NCBI GenBank assembly: GCA_039621445.1
Contig: CP154956.1
Location: 67,340,452 to 67,404,451 of the forward strand
DNA: 64,000 nt
Direction: 5' to 3'
DNA from: Euglena gracilis
Taxonomy: Eukaryota > Euglenida > Euglenophyceae > Euglenales
Under the pieces are notes generated by a model that was not told the DNA's origin, ran no database searches, and saw only the letters and a list, made by a program, of their open reading frames with translations. This document shows positions 1 to 44,566 of the stretch, piece after piece. Both the position numbers and the translations under genes were made by a program. Position 1 is the stretch's first letter. Each line of letters begins with the position of its first letter.

Positions 1-498
1 TATTTGGTGGTTCTTTAGGTGGAGTGCGAATGTTTTCCTTTTTGGAAAAATATCAATCCCGGTGAAAAAATCTGCAAATCTTTGACCTCTGTTGATGAAA
101 TCCCCGCAGGGTCAAAATTTGTATTCATTCCAACCCCGAAGCTTGGTGGAACAAAAATTTGGAATTTTCATATGCCAAATGGATCCACCAATTTCACCAG
201 TAAACCAGGACATTGCGTTGGTGTGTGAGTGGGACAGATGCAGAGTGATCCAGTGATCCAGATAATTCAGACGGAGTGTGAACACAACTTTGTGGAGCTG
301 TTTTTGGATGTTGCTGGCAACAGATTTGTGCATGCTGGTTTGGGGGGTTGTAATGTTTTTTTGAGGATTTCATCAAAAAATGGTGGCATTTATTCGGGGG
401 GAGGGGTTAGGGTGACGTGTGTTGAGAACGGTGAAAGTTTGGATGAATTTGTGAAACGAATAAAAATGAGAATGTTAGAATTATACAACAAAGCATAG
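1..498 (+). CDS. Unrecognised coding segment, 3' end of a protein, interrupted by one in-frame TGA
   Basis: From about position 19 one frame stays open to a TGA at 226-228, and the same frame then continues at once to a TAG at 496-498. Both halves look protein-like: mixed composition, charged C-terminal helix (D-E-F-V-K-R-I-K-M-R-M-L-E-L), and a Gly-rich stretch Y-S-G-G-G-V-R-V. A possible 3' splice site (TTCTTTAG) ends at 18, so this may be a spliced terminal exon. A 15-base GT...AG stretch at 216-230 (approximate) covers the TGA and keeps frame if removed; a recent nonsense mutation or a recoded TGA are the alternatives. I recognise no family. It lies on the opposite strand inside an intron of the m-AAA protease gene, so it is either a nested gene or mobile-element cargo. 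Confidence 0.4.
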
Positions 499-559
499 AA
501 GCTGTAAAAAGCAAGCATGTAAAAAAAAAAACAATTTAAAACAAAGAAGCAAAGCACAC

Positions 560-34761
<34,202 letters not shown>

Positions 34762-35477
34762 CTGCGGGATCCCCCTAACGAGTTGCGAACTCAACCGGAC
34801 CGGTCGAGTTCGAGGGGGGGGAGGGGGTGGTCGGGTCTGGACTAGCCAAACACAAGGAGGGAGCCTAGGGACAGGGGGGGTCCCGCGGGACCCCCCTGTC
34901 GAGGTCCAAACTCAACCATACAAGGAGGGGGAGGGGAGGTTGGGACCCGAATTCAACTGCCAACCCTCCTTTTGATATGCGTGTCCTGTTGATGAACTTT
35001 TCCCCCGACCGTAAATATTTGACCGATTTTGAAAAGGGGGTTGTTTATGTATATATGGCACGCCCCCCTTGCTGCCCCACTAGCTTGCCTTTTCACGTTG
35101 TTCAGCCTGATGGCTTAGGCAAATTTAGAGTCAAAATTTTTGCACTGGTGGAGGGTGGTCGGACCCCCACCCACCAGGATGGGGTGGGGGTGGTTGACCT
35201 CCCCAAGCTATTCCCATACCCGACCCTCGGGCAACCCAAAAGGGGTCATTTTTGGCAACTTTTTTGGATGTTCGCAAAAAATGGTCAATTTTAAGCATTG
35301 CCGAAATTGTCCCAAACACGTCGATTTTTGAGCACTTTTTCGGGAAGTTCTTTCTGAAAAGTGCTATGACAGTGAGCTATTCATGTCCCCCCCCATGGGA
35401 ATAGCTTGGGGGGGGGGCATGGTATTGTGCCCCCCGCCCAATCCCCAACCGCCCAAAGGAAAAAGGTCCCCACCTGT

Positions 35478-35650
35478 GCCACCAAAACTTGTCCCCACCC
35501 ATGGCACCAAAACTGACCCCAAGATGTGACCCTAAACTGCCCGAAGATCTGGACCCAAGGTGTGGCACCAAATTCGCCCCAAGATGTTGCTGCAAAACGT
35601 GGCACCAAATTGGTGCCCCAAAATGTGGCCCCCTGTGGCCAAGGAGTGGC
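35478..35650. repeat. GGCACCAAA/CCCCAAGATGT minisatellite
   Basis: Degenerate units of about 20-45 bases. Confidence 0.7.
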
Positions 35651-36170
35651 ACTGGCTGCAAGTTGTGTTCCACAAAAGATGGTTGGAAAATTGCCCACAG
35701 TGCCCAAGTCAAAAAAAATCAGCACAAGGCAAGCTTGTTGAAGTTTGAAATAATGTCCAACTTAACCCATCTTATTCTCAATCTTCTTCTTGACATCTCT
35801 GGGGATGGGGTCTCCATTTTGGGAAGATCTTCACAAAATCTCCAAGGTTCATTTGGGAATTCTCCTGAGTAGAAATTTCAAGAATTGTGTCCTAGACGCC
35901 GGTTTGGGCGTGAAGCTGGTGCCTGGGACTAGCACTTTGAGGTGCAAGTTACATTTCAAATTGACAACTGCTGATGCAGTCACAGGTGATTACATGAAAT
36001 ATGTTTTCAGAAAAGTCTGTAGCCCATTTTTGGAAAGTTTTAAAAGAAGACCACACTGATTTCCTGACCATGAATTTGTCCATTTCTCAGAGGAAAAAAA
36101 TAACAATTTCAAAAGATGTGCGGTGTGGAGTACCTTTGGTAACAGCAGCTCAACCATCAATTGCAAATAA

Positions 36171-39100
36171 CCTAGGCGGCCACCTACGGCAAAAAAAACG
36201 ACGGTCCCGTCGGTCGAAAAAAGTCCCTCAAAAATGGCGCCGTTATGGGCGGCTGCAATTTGATGTGGCCAAGATTTCACAGGAGACTCTCCAGTGGAAA
36301 AAACTGCAATTGTTTACCTTCGTTCCAATAAGTGTTAAAGAAGCAATCTATTTGTGAATCAATTACCGACGGTCTTGTCGGTTATCTGAGCAAACAAGAG
36401 CCCTCAATTGACTTTAAACATAATCCTAGGCGACCTACTGCACAAATGACCGATGGGACCGTCGGTCTTTTTTTGAAAGCCAGGTTTTGATATCAAAAGA
36501 TTTCTACTCATAAAACGCAATATTGCAATCTTGCATGTTTATTTGGGAACAACTTTCACCACAAATGGTCAAATTTCGGGTTATTTTGTCAGATGTAGGA
36601 AATCACTCTGACCTGTTAATCACTCTTCTCACTCTCTCAACTCTTCTCAGAATTCCATATTGCGTAAAACCGGTCAAGGTATATGACATATTGTCTGTTC
36701 GTCGCCATAATTGTATGTACCACAGTTGGATGGCGGAGAAACCTGTGAAGAACGTGTGGAAGGTGCGAATGCACCACCATAACTTCTAGCGATAGTACTG
36801 CTTTTGTTTGTTGAACTTTGCAGCTAAATCAAATACACTGTTGTCCTTGAACAAAAAAGATGACCAATTCCTCCACAGAATATGTAGTTTGATGGAAAAG
36901 AAGACCGACGGGACCGTCGGTCAAGATGTGCCACTCTCATTGTTAATGAGATGTTTATCAGCACATGTTGAACGAAGCTTTTGTTACCAGGTACAAATTC
37001 CATCCCCTCATCACAAAAGAATTCCATGACAACTCCATTCAGTATTTCGACCATTCCATGGCCAAAATACAGCTGATCATTCGGTGTGGAAAATATGTGC
37101 GTGTCTGTGGAAGAGATACTGCCTCGTTCCAGAACACCAGAATAACAAAATGCGGTGGAGGTTTGTCGATATTGTCATATACCTTTGTTTCTTGTAAGGT
37201 TCAATTAGCCACATGTACACACCATAGCCGAAGGCTAAATGTCGCATGCCACAGCAACATTCTGCATCATTAAATTGCAGGAGTTCTAAAACCAACGTAC
37301 CATAATTTGGACCAGAATGGAAATCAGACAGGGACGAGAGACCTTGTTGTCTCTTGCTTTCAAAAACCAGGTACAGCCAATGTCTCGATGGTACACGGCT
37401 ATAGTATGTATTTAGCCCCCGATGGGAAGTGCAGAGCCGGCATTGCTCAGATATACACCGGTTGCCAACGTTTTCAGACATTGCCACAGGGTGTTTGTAA
37501 CACAAGGCCTGAGGTTGATATAACAGACAAGCCCTGACGTAATACCAACCTATTTTTTCTCACACATGGTTTTTCCAGACACTTGCAACAGAGAAAGCAA
37601 AGCAACTTTGTTTGGGTGTGGTTTTGACGGAGGCGGTGTTTTGTGCAGTGAATCTGAGCAATTTGCGAAAAATTACTCCCTTTTCTGGGATGAATTGGTT
37701 GGGTGATTGCAAGAAATCACATACACATATGGACGTCGTTCTATTTTGCACGCAACGTTGCGCGAAATCAGATGTACTTTCGTTACCTTGATCAGTGATC
37801 ACAACAATTTACTACAAACAATCCCTCCCCGGCCCATCTTTTTTGACCCAAGAGGCAAACCGGCAAATGAAGCAGGCTGGCACAAGCCCCCTCAATAGAA
37901 TTTTGACGAACCTGGGACACAAAACACCCCAGAAGAAACAAGCCAATGCCAGCCAGAAACCGCACAAAATACATCTTTCTGGAAGCATTGCCAGTACACA
38001 AGTTGTGGATCGAGCAGAAACAAAAAGGCCACAGAGTGCTTTCTCTCCCAAAGCAACTGCAGCTGCAATTGCAGGTGGTATCCATGACTCTGAACAATAC
38101 ACACACATTGTCTTTTGCAAAAATGCTCTCGGATCTCTCCGATTGAAAGGTAGAACATTTTCACAACCGTATGGACGGAAGTGTGCATTGTGCACAATTA
38201 CCTGGCCTTTCGTGCAATGCACATGCTTGAGTGCTGAACGTTGTTGACTGATGCTGTATTTTTGAAGTCAAAATGATGATGCTGATGAAAACATGCATGA
38301 TCATTTATGTTAGTGGGAGAGGTAAAAAGGGCTGCATACTCTGTCAAAGTGAAGAATAAAATGACGTTCAATTAAAAGGTCTTTCGGGAGTTGGTCAGAT
38401 GGATCGCTTGCTGAAAAGCAACCTCAAAGGTGATTATGATAAAATGACCGACGGACCCGTCGGTCATTTTGCATTTTCTGTCTTGTCTTTATCATTAAGG
38501 GGGGGGATAATTTCTTTGTGAATCTAGCTGGTTTCAATACCAAATCACCTTCAAATTTAGCATTCTGCAAGGAGTATTTGTGGTGATTTGTTGGTTTGTT
38601 TCATGAAAGTGTGGGCTGACCCACACTTGGGAATGAATGTCACCAGAATGACACCGTAAGGACGTTTGCTCATTGTCATTGCATTGTTTGCTTGTCATTC
38701 AGGACGTTGATTGAAAATCACGGCGTTTTGCATACACAGAGCATGAAATGACCGACGCTCCCATCGGTCAGCTGAATTGCAAACTACAATTGCTCTTGTT
38801 TGTTTGGTGTACCTTGTTCATTAGCTTTTTGGACCCGTGGCAGCGCCCACCACAGAGGGGCATATTGCTTCTGAAGGACTTTTATCTGGAACCGACGGGA
38901 CCGTCGTTTTTTGTGTTTTAGGTGGTCATCTAGGATTATCGATGCGATCAGAAACTACAGCAGGGACGATGGACGATTTGTTGGATGTCCCTTTCTGTAA
39001 TTTCTTCATTTTATTCTTTCGGAGCAGCTGCTTTGTGGTGGCAATGGCATCCATTTTTCAATGATCCTCCTGGATAGTTAAGCTCAGTTGTGGTCTGGGC

Positions 39101-39524
39101 GTTTGCCCACAATGTAAGCTGCTTAATCCTCTTTTACTGAAAATTGGATGGTCGTGTGCTCGCATGCAATAATCCTGCTTCTCATTCTCATAATCATTAC
39201 AGGTGTTTTTGTCCTTTCCTCCGGTCTGGGAATGTGAGCATACCTAAAAGAGGGAGGTGATGGCACAATCTGTTTTTGTCTGTGCACATGCTGTAAACTC
39301 CATTTTGACGTGTTTTTTCGTATGATGAACGTTCATTTTGTCACATTTCAATTCATGCCAAACAGGCTCAAATTTGCATTTTTATGAGGAAAAAGGTACC
39401 CTGTGAAGGCAAACTGATGTTCGTCTACTTTTCTTCACAAAAGCAAGTGCCATAGGAAGAAATTTAGTGCCGAAAAATGACCGACGGTCCCGTCGGTCAT
39501 TTGTGCCGTAGGTGGCCGCCTAGG
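36171..39524. mobile_element. Element E3: 3354-bp TIR element with eight GACCGACGGGACCGTCGGTC palindromes
   Basis: Left end CCTAGGCGGCCACCTACGGC and right end its exact inverse, flanked by AATAA on both sides (36166-36170 and 39525-39529). The palindrome occurs at 36199-36216, 36365-36383, 36448-36467, 36903-36922, 38446-38465, 38750-38769, 38890-38907 and 39479-39498; the middle three bases and some arms vary. An internal half-terminus (CCTAGGCGACCTACTGCACA) is at 36425. Base composition is more balanced than in the surroundings, with almost no G/C homopolymers. Frames such as 37795-38247 may be remnants of element genes. Confidence 0.9.
37795..38247 (+). CDS. Possible protein fragment inside element E3, unrecognised
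   Basis: A 150-codon plus-strand frame, Lys/Gln/Ala-rich at first (Q-K-K-Q-A-N-A-S-Q-K-P-H-K) and ending with several Cys (C-A-L-C-T-I-T, C-T-C). An equally open minus-strand frame overlaps it (37812-38222), so coding status is unproven. If E3 encodes a transposase it is probably spliced and in this central 36.5-38.3 kb part. No catalytic DDE pattern was recognised. Confidence 0.2.
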   Translation: MITTIYYKQSLPGPSFLTQEANRQMKQAGTSPLNRILTNLGHKTPQKKQANASQKPHKIHLSGSIASTQVVDRAETKRPQSAFSPKATAAAIAGGIHDSEQYTHIVFCKNALGSLRLKGRTFSQPYGRKCALCTITWPFVQCTCLSAERC

Positions 39525-39973
39525 AATAAATCTGACAAAAAAAAAACAAAAGACCAATTAGGAATATCTCGCCACGATCCCAATCGCGGTCACCTGTGTT
39601 GAAGGTGTGAACACTTTTTTTTCGATTACTGTGCCTGCTCAAACAGAGAATTCTCGCAAAGAGAGTGTTTCAAATTTACGTTCTATTTTTCTAGACCCTG
39701 GTAAGCATTAATGGCCTAGCTTTAGAAAACTGAAACAGTTGTATCAAGGAGTCACCCACTCGGTCAATGGTGGGTTTTGGGGGGGCACCCATTTCTCCAC
39801 TTGCATTTGCAGGGGGGTTGGGTCCCAAGGTCCCAAATAGTTCTAAAAATATAATAATATCACTTTTTGCAATACCACAGGGGATCTCTTTAGAGTAAGT
39901 ATGAAGCTTACCACCAGGGAAAAGGAGGGACAGAGAGAAAAGGGCTGGATAAGGATAGAGGTGGAAGTAGAGG

Positions 39974-40211
39974 TAAACCCGCCCCCCCTAATAGAAGCGC
40001 GGGGCCACTACAAGCGCAGGGTCCAAATAAAAGCGCACCCCCCGCCGTCAAAGAGGGCGGTCCACTACAAGCGCACCCACCATTTTGATGGGATTTTAAA
40101 GGAAAACAACAAAAATCGCGCAGGCAGGGTCCAAATAGAAGCGCACCCCCCGCCGCCAGAGGTGGCAGTCGGCTATAAGCGCACCCGTGCTTCTATTAGG
40201 GGGGGGGTTTA
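39974..40211. mobile_element. G-run element at a TA site (238 bp)
   Basis: Left TAAACCCGCCCCCCCTAATA then GAAGC; right GCTTCTATTAGGGGG then GGTTTA. Inner (A)TAGAAGCGCACCCCCCGCC units occur directly and inverted. GAGG flanks both ends. Confidence 0.8.
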
Positions 40212-41196
40212 GAGGTGGAGGTACAGGCTTTCCAACCTCCTCAATCCCTCTATGTCACTCTATGTCAAAACTCAAAAAAATAAAAGCACGTTTTGCGATA
40301 AAATTCAGAAATTGCTTGTATTTGTCACATGTCTCTAACAACTATTCAAAACTACACCACCTGGATGTAATTCTCATTCCCAACCCAGGCTATTTTCGGG
40401 GGAAAGTGGGTGGGTCCCCCGGGACCCGGGGGCGAACCCCCCTTCCCCGCGGTCTTAAAAAAAAAAACCCTGCGCCGGACCCGTTCTTCGAATTTTTTTT
40501 CTTTTAGTTGTGCGCGACTGGATTTTGGTTTTCCACACCACCTCCATTTGGCACCCAAATCGCCAGAGTTATTCAGGTCCAAACCGCTGTCATTTCGCCG
40601 GGGTGAGATTTTCGGACAAAATTTTTATTTTTTTAGAAAAAAAATCAAGAAAACGCAAATTATTTCGAAGGTTTCTGCAAGACGAAAGGTGCCCCTGGAG
40701 ACCCTCTATCACCCCGCATTTTCTGTTTCTGGCCGCCGACACGCCTGGCCCATGTTCTGGCTTGGTTTTGTTACCCCAAAACGGCCAATTTGGGTCGTTT
40801 TTTGGGGGGGTCAAGAAAATCGATTTTTTCAAAGTCTGGATGTCGAGATGGAAAAATTTGATGTAAATATTTTTTTGAAGCCTGTTTTATGAGCAATCCA
40901 ACACACCAAGTTCCAGAGGCGAACTCCACAGGGTTCTAGCACTTCTGGGCTGTTCATTTTTCCAACCAATTCCAAAATCCACGTTTTCCAAAAATTTATT
41001 GGTTTTGTGTGGAGCGCTTTTGAGAGGCTCAAAACTCGGGAAGGAGGGGGAATCACGAAAAATGTGTGAGTTTTTGAATGTGTGTTTTTTGATGGGCACT
41101 GGCCACAAAATGGGGCATGTCCGGGACCTCAACGCAGCACACAGCCGAAGTTATGGCTGCCGCAAAAAACTACAAAGAAAATTGACATCTCGCAAG

Positions 41197-42035
41197 CAGG
41201 GGTTTTCTTAAGCCGGAGGGTACCCTACCAGACAATTGCTTAAGCACTGACCAACCCCCCCCCCCCCCGGGGGGTGGGTGACTGGTTTTTTCAAAGTGAC
41301 TGACTGGTTTTTGGCCCGGACCCCCCCCCCCGGGGGGGGTCGGCCAGGAGTGGGCAAAAGTGGCTTGAGTGACCCCGGCGCCGAAGGCGCCGGAAAAATT
41401 TTTTGGGCCTAAAATGGCCTAAAGTGACTGGAAAGTGGCCGTTTTTCTGAGTGGCCGACCCCCCCCCCCCCGGGGGGGGGTAGTGACTGGCTGGTTTTTT
41501 GAAAATGAGTGACTGACTGGTTTTTAAAAAAGTGGAGTGACCCCCCCTCCCACCCCCCCCCCCGGCGGTCGGTAAGCAATTGTATGTACCCTACCCCCCG
41601 GGGGGGGTCCAGCCAGCCAGCAGCTCAAATCCAGCCAGCAGCCCAAATTCGGGCTGGGAGCCCCCCAGGGGGGGGGTCAAGTGAAATAAAGTCGGGTCCA
41701 GCCAGGCCGGAGGCTGGGCCAGCCGGCCACAGGCCGGCCAGCAAACTGGGCTGCCCAGCTCACCTATGCCTGCATTTTTTCCTCTCATCACAGCTTCTTC
41801 CATCACAGCCCCCCAGCCTTGACCAAGCTCCATCCATCAAAATGCCGAAAATGGCAAAAATGTTTTAGAAGATTTTGTTTTTCATCGACCCAGCCCAGCC
41901 CAGCCCCCTCCAGCCCCGGGTCCCCCCCCCCCTATACCCCCGGGGGGGTCCAGCCAGCAGCTCATTTCCAGCCAGCAGCCTTTTTGCCAGCCGGAGACTG
42001 GACCCCCCCCCCGGGGGTCTTTAAGAAAACCCCTG
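41197..42035. mobile_element. Non-autonomous hAT-like element C (839 bp) with perfect 8-bp duplication
   Basis: Left CAGGGGTTTTCTTAAG, right CTTTAAGAAAACCCCTG, flanked by CTCGCAAG (41189-41196 and 42036-42043). Interior: C/G-run blocks with GACTGACTGG and GGTCCAGCCAGC units; the latter recur at 16270-16570 and 61150-61390. Confidence 0.92.
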
Positions 42036-42969
42036 CTCGCAAGAAACTTTGAAACGGGGTGTAATACGTCGTTTGGCTGCCGACATGCCCAGCCCATACT
42101 GTGGCGTGCTTTTGTGGGTCAAACAGCCATTTTGATGTTGTTTTCGGGCCTTTGGGGGGGGCAATTTTTTTTTAGAATATCTCGAAAACGAAGTAAAATT
42201 GCAGGAAGTATCCGGCTGCCCAGAATGAATATTTTTCCCCCAACTCCACGTGCAGCCCGAGTTACAGCAATTTGGAGGTGTTCACACCGCCGCCATTGTT
42301 GTAACACCACCACGGTTCCCTGGAAATCAGCCATATGCTGTCTTGAATTTTCATTGAGGTGGTCGGGTGACGTCTCAAGTATCATTGGGAGGCTAAATTA
42401 GAGGTCAACAAATCCAAAATTTTGCTCAAACACCCGTTCATCACCCATCCCAGATTTTCCCGCAAAGTAAATTTGGTTTCATTGTTTCCCCCTTTTTTTG
42501 ACTTATTTTTTGCCCGCTCATGAAAACAAAAAAGATTTTAAAAAAGGAATTTGTTGGGCAAATTGTGACCAAAGTTGAATACTCCCTTATCGAATTGGGA
42601 ATCACCAGCTCGCATTTGGAATCACCAACCAAATTAGGAATCGCCCGCCCCAAATTTTACGTGAAATTGGGGATCAGCCACCAAATCCTCAGGTTTCTGA
42701 GGAACAAAATATTTTGGGAAGAAGTGGAAAAGTGGAACGCAGGGGAAAATAAATTAAAATACATCAAAATGAATTATGAAAATTTGTAAAACAACAAAAA
42801 TTAACTAAAGTAAGACATAATTTATCAAAATAAAGTGAAACAAGTCAATCAAAACACTTCAAAAATAATCAAGTACATCCAATAAATTGTGAAAAATCGT
42901 AAAAAACTTGAAAAAAGACTTGGCCGATACCCCCCCCCCCACAGCACCCGTGCATAAAAATGCTTTCGG

Positions 42970-43392
42970 CAGGGAGGGGGAAAATGCAACTTGCATAATT
43001 TGCATTTTTTTTTTGCATAATCAGGTTTTCCCGAAATTTACATTTTTTGCATTTTTTTGCATTTTTTTGCAAAATATTTTGCCCTGGAAAAATTTTTTGT
43101 AGTTGGTTGCTGTATGTTTGGATTTTTTTGCATTTTTTTGCATTTTTTTTACATAAAATATTTTGCCCTTGAAAAAAATTTTGTAGTTGGTTGGCATATG
43201 GTTGGATTTTTTTGCATTTTTTTGCGTTTTTTTGCTGATTTTAGGCAGCAAAGCTCTGTCATATTCCAGCTTTTTCTCAAGGTTTTCATGCAAGTTGCAT
43301 TTTTTTGCACTTTTTTGCATTTTTTTGCATTTTTTTTGCATTTTTTTGACTTGCATAATTTGAAGGGCCAAGTTGCATTTCCCCCCCCCCCT
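42970..43392. mobile_element. hAT-like element with TTTTTTGCA filler (423 bp)
   Basis: Left CAGGGAGGGGGAAAATGCAA then CTTGCATAATTTG; right CAAATTATGCAAG inverse then TTGCATTT, a C run and CT. GCTTTCGG flanks both ends (42962-42969, 43393-43400). The interior is TTTTTTGCATTTTTTTGCA repeats and two GCCCT(G/T)GAAAAA...GTAGTTGGTTG blocks. Confidence 0.75.
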
Positions 43393-43571
43393 GCTTTCGG
43401 TGCCTGAAAAAAATTTGACCCGAAAATTGGCGCACCCGCAAACACAGGAAACCCCAATAGGCAGAGGGTGGAGGCCGACCTGAGGAGGTGGTATTGAGTG
43501 CAGAACAGCAACCCAATGGCAAACACCGCTGGCACACAGCAGTTGAAATTTTTGTGTGAGAAACGCGATGC

Positions 43572-43842
43572 CTATACACTGATAAACTCAACGGCAGCCC
43601 TCACAAATCCGAGCACAACACAAATCTGCGCAAACGAAATGATATTCTTGCACACGAAACACGGACAGATTTTTTGGCTACCTCAAGATCTGTCTCACGG
43701 AAGTCACGCACACCGCAACGCGGACACATCAGAACGGGGTGCGCAGGAGGAAACACGGAAGGGACAGTGGACAAGATTTGGTTCAGCATCGCGCCTTCTG
43801 GTGCAAGGTCAACGTGCCAGTTCAGGTGGGCCGACCACTTCG
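43572..43842 (-). CDS. Possible small spliced gene with a C-P-R-C-G motif, unrecognised
   Basis: On the minus strand a 161-base stretch (43842-43682) reads K-W-S-A-H-L-N-W-H-V-D-L-A-P-E-G, then V-L-M-C-P-R-C-G-V-R-D-F-R-E-T-D-L-E, up to a GAG|GTAGCC donor. A 56-base intron (43681-43626, ending TTTGCGCAG) leads in phase 0 to I-C-V-V-L-G-F-V-R-A-A-V-E-F-I-S-V and a TAG at 43572. CPxCG suggests half of a zinc ribbon, and the tail is hydrophobic. Upstream, G-I-K-L-E-D-I-A at about 43880-43910 could be an earlier exon. The alternative is a 133-codon plus-strand frame over the same bases (43498-43899). Confidence 0.3.
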
Positions 43843-44472
43843 CTGCTTTTCATGCAGAACTTGCTCCATCTTCCACACCAGCAATGTCTTCCAGCTTGAT
43901 GCCGCGCTTCAACGGCGGATTGGCGGAAGGGAATCAACTGCTGCGGCTCTTAGGGACCCAGCACCGCGTAGAACTGTGAAAATTCATCAACCTGGGAGGA
44001 GGTGGGATATCTGAGCATCCATCAAATTGGAAAAGTGTTCATTGGGCTGAAGAGGAAGTGATCAAGAGAGGGAAGAGACAATAGAAAATCCGATTCCGAT
44101 CACTGGAGGTTCATAGCACAACGATGGCTGATTACGGGTGCATTATGGCACAATTTGGGTGTTCACAGTTGCATTATGGTGCACCTGTGAAAGCCCAGGG
44201 CGCACCCATGAACGCCAAAAGCCCGAAAATTCGTTGGGATGCGCAAGAATCCCTTGTCTAGTGTGGGAAACCCATGAATTTGGGTGACATTTTTAAAAAC
44301 GAAATCGGGGTTCGATCATGTTTCCACACCAGGAAACGAGATTGAACCCTGGTTCCTCTGATAAACATCATCTGCAAGTTGATGCCAAACCATTCTTTTG
44401 TTCAACTTTGATGGTAAGCAAGGCAAATGAGTTTCTGGATAGTTTGTTTGAAACAATTTTCTCCATCCACAG

Positions 44473-44566
44473 TATTTGGTCATGACCACTACTTTCCTCA
44501 CCACTTTGGCACGCCTCATCTTGCACATTGTTGATGATTGCAACCACCATCGATGGGAGAACAAAG
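44473..44566 (+). CDS. HRD1: HRD1 exon: transmembrane helix before the WENK motif
   Basis: 94 bases between CATCCACAG and AAAG|GTACGA, phase 0 in and 1 out. It encodes Y-L-V-M-T-T-T-F-L-T-T-L-A-R-L-I-L-H-I-V, then D-D-C-N-H-H-R-W-E-N-K. This aligns with EYAILMTMVLT..IKYVLHSVDL...PWDNK of SYVN1. The exon before it should end in phase 0. Confidence 0.87.

Larger units (their letters stand above)
34762..44472. other. Region between the divergent m-AAA and HRD1 genes (about 9.7 kb)
   Basis: The first exons and promoters of both genes should lie here but I could not identify them. Contents: GGTCCCGCGGGACC-type dyads (34750-34950); a GGCACCAAA minisatellite (35478-35650); element E3 (36171-39524); the TA-flanked element (39974-40211); satellite relatives (40650-41180, 42050-42270); hAT-like element C (41197-42035); a TTTTTTGCA-rich hAT-like element (42970-43392); a possible small minus-strand gene (43572-43842); and AT-rich sequence at 44000-44470 without features. 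Confidence 0.6.

Noticed and set aside
36523-37537. Several 75-140-codon frames on both strands in E3
   Set aside because: None extends, none shows a DDE or zinc motif, and strands conflict; not enough to call a transposase.
41197-42035. Open frames in the GC-rich region at 41.5-42.0 kb
   Set aside because: The whole region is a non-autonomous hAT-like element; the frames translate GGTCCAGCC and G runs.
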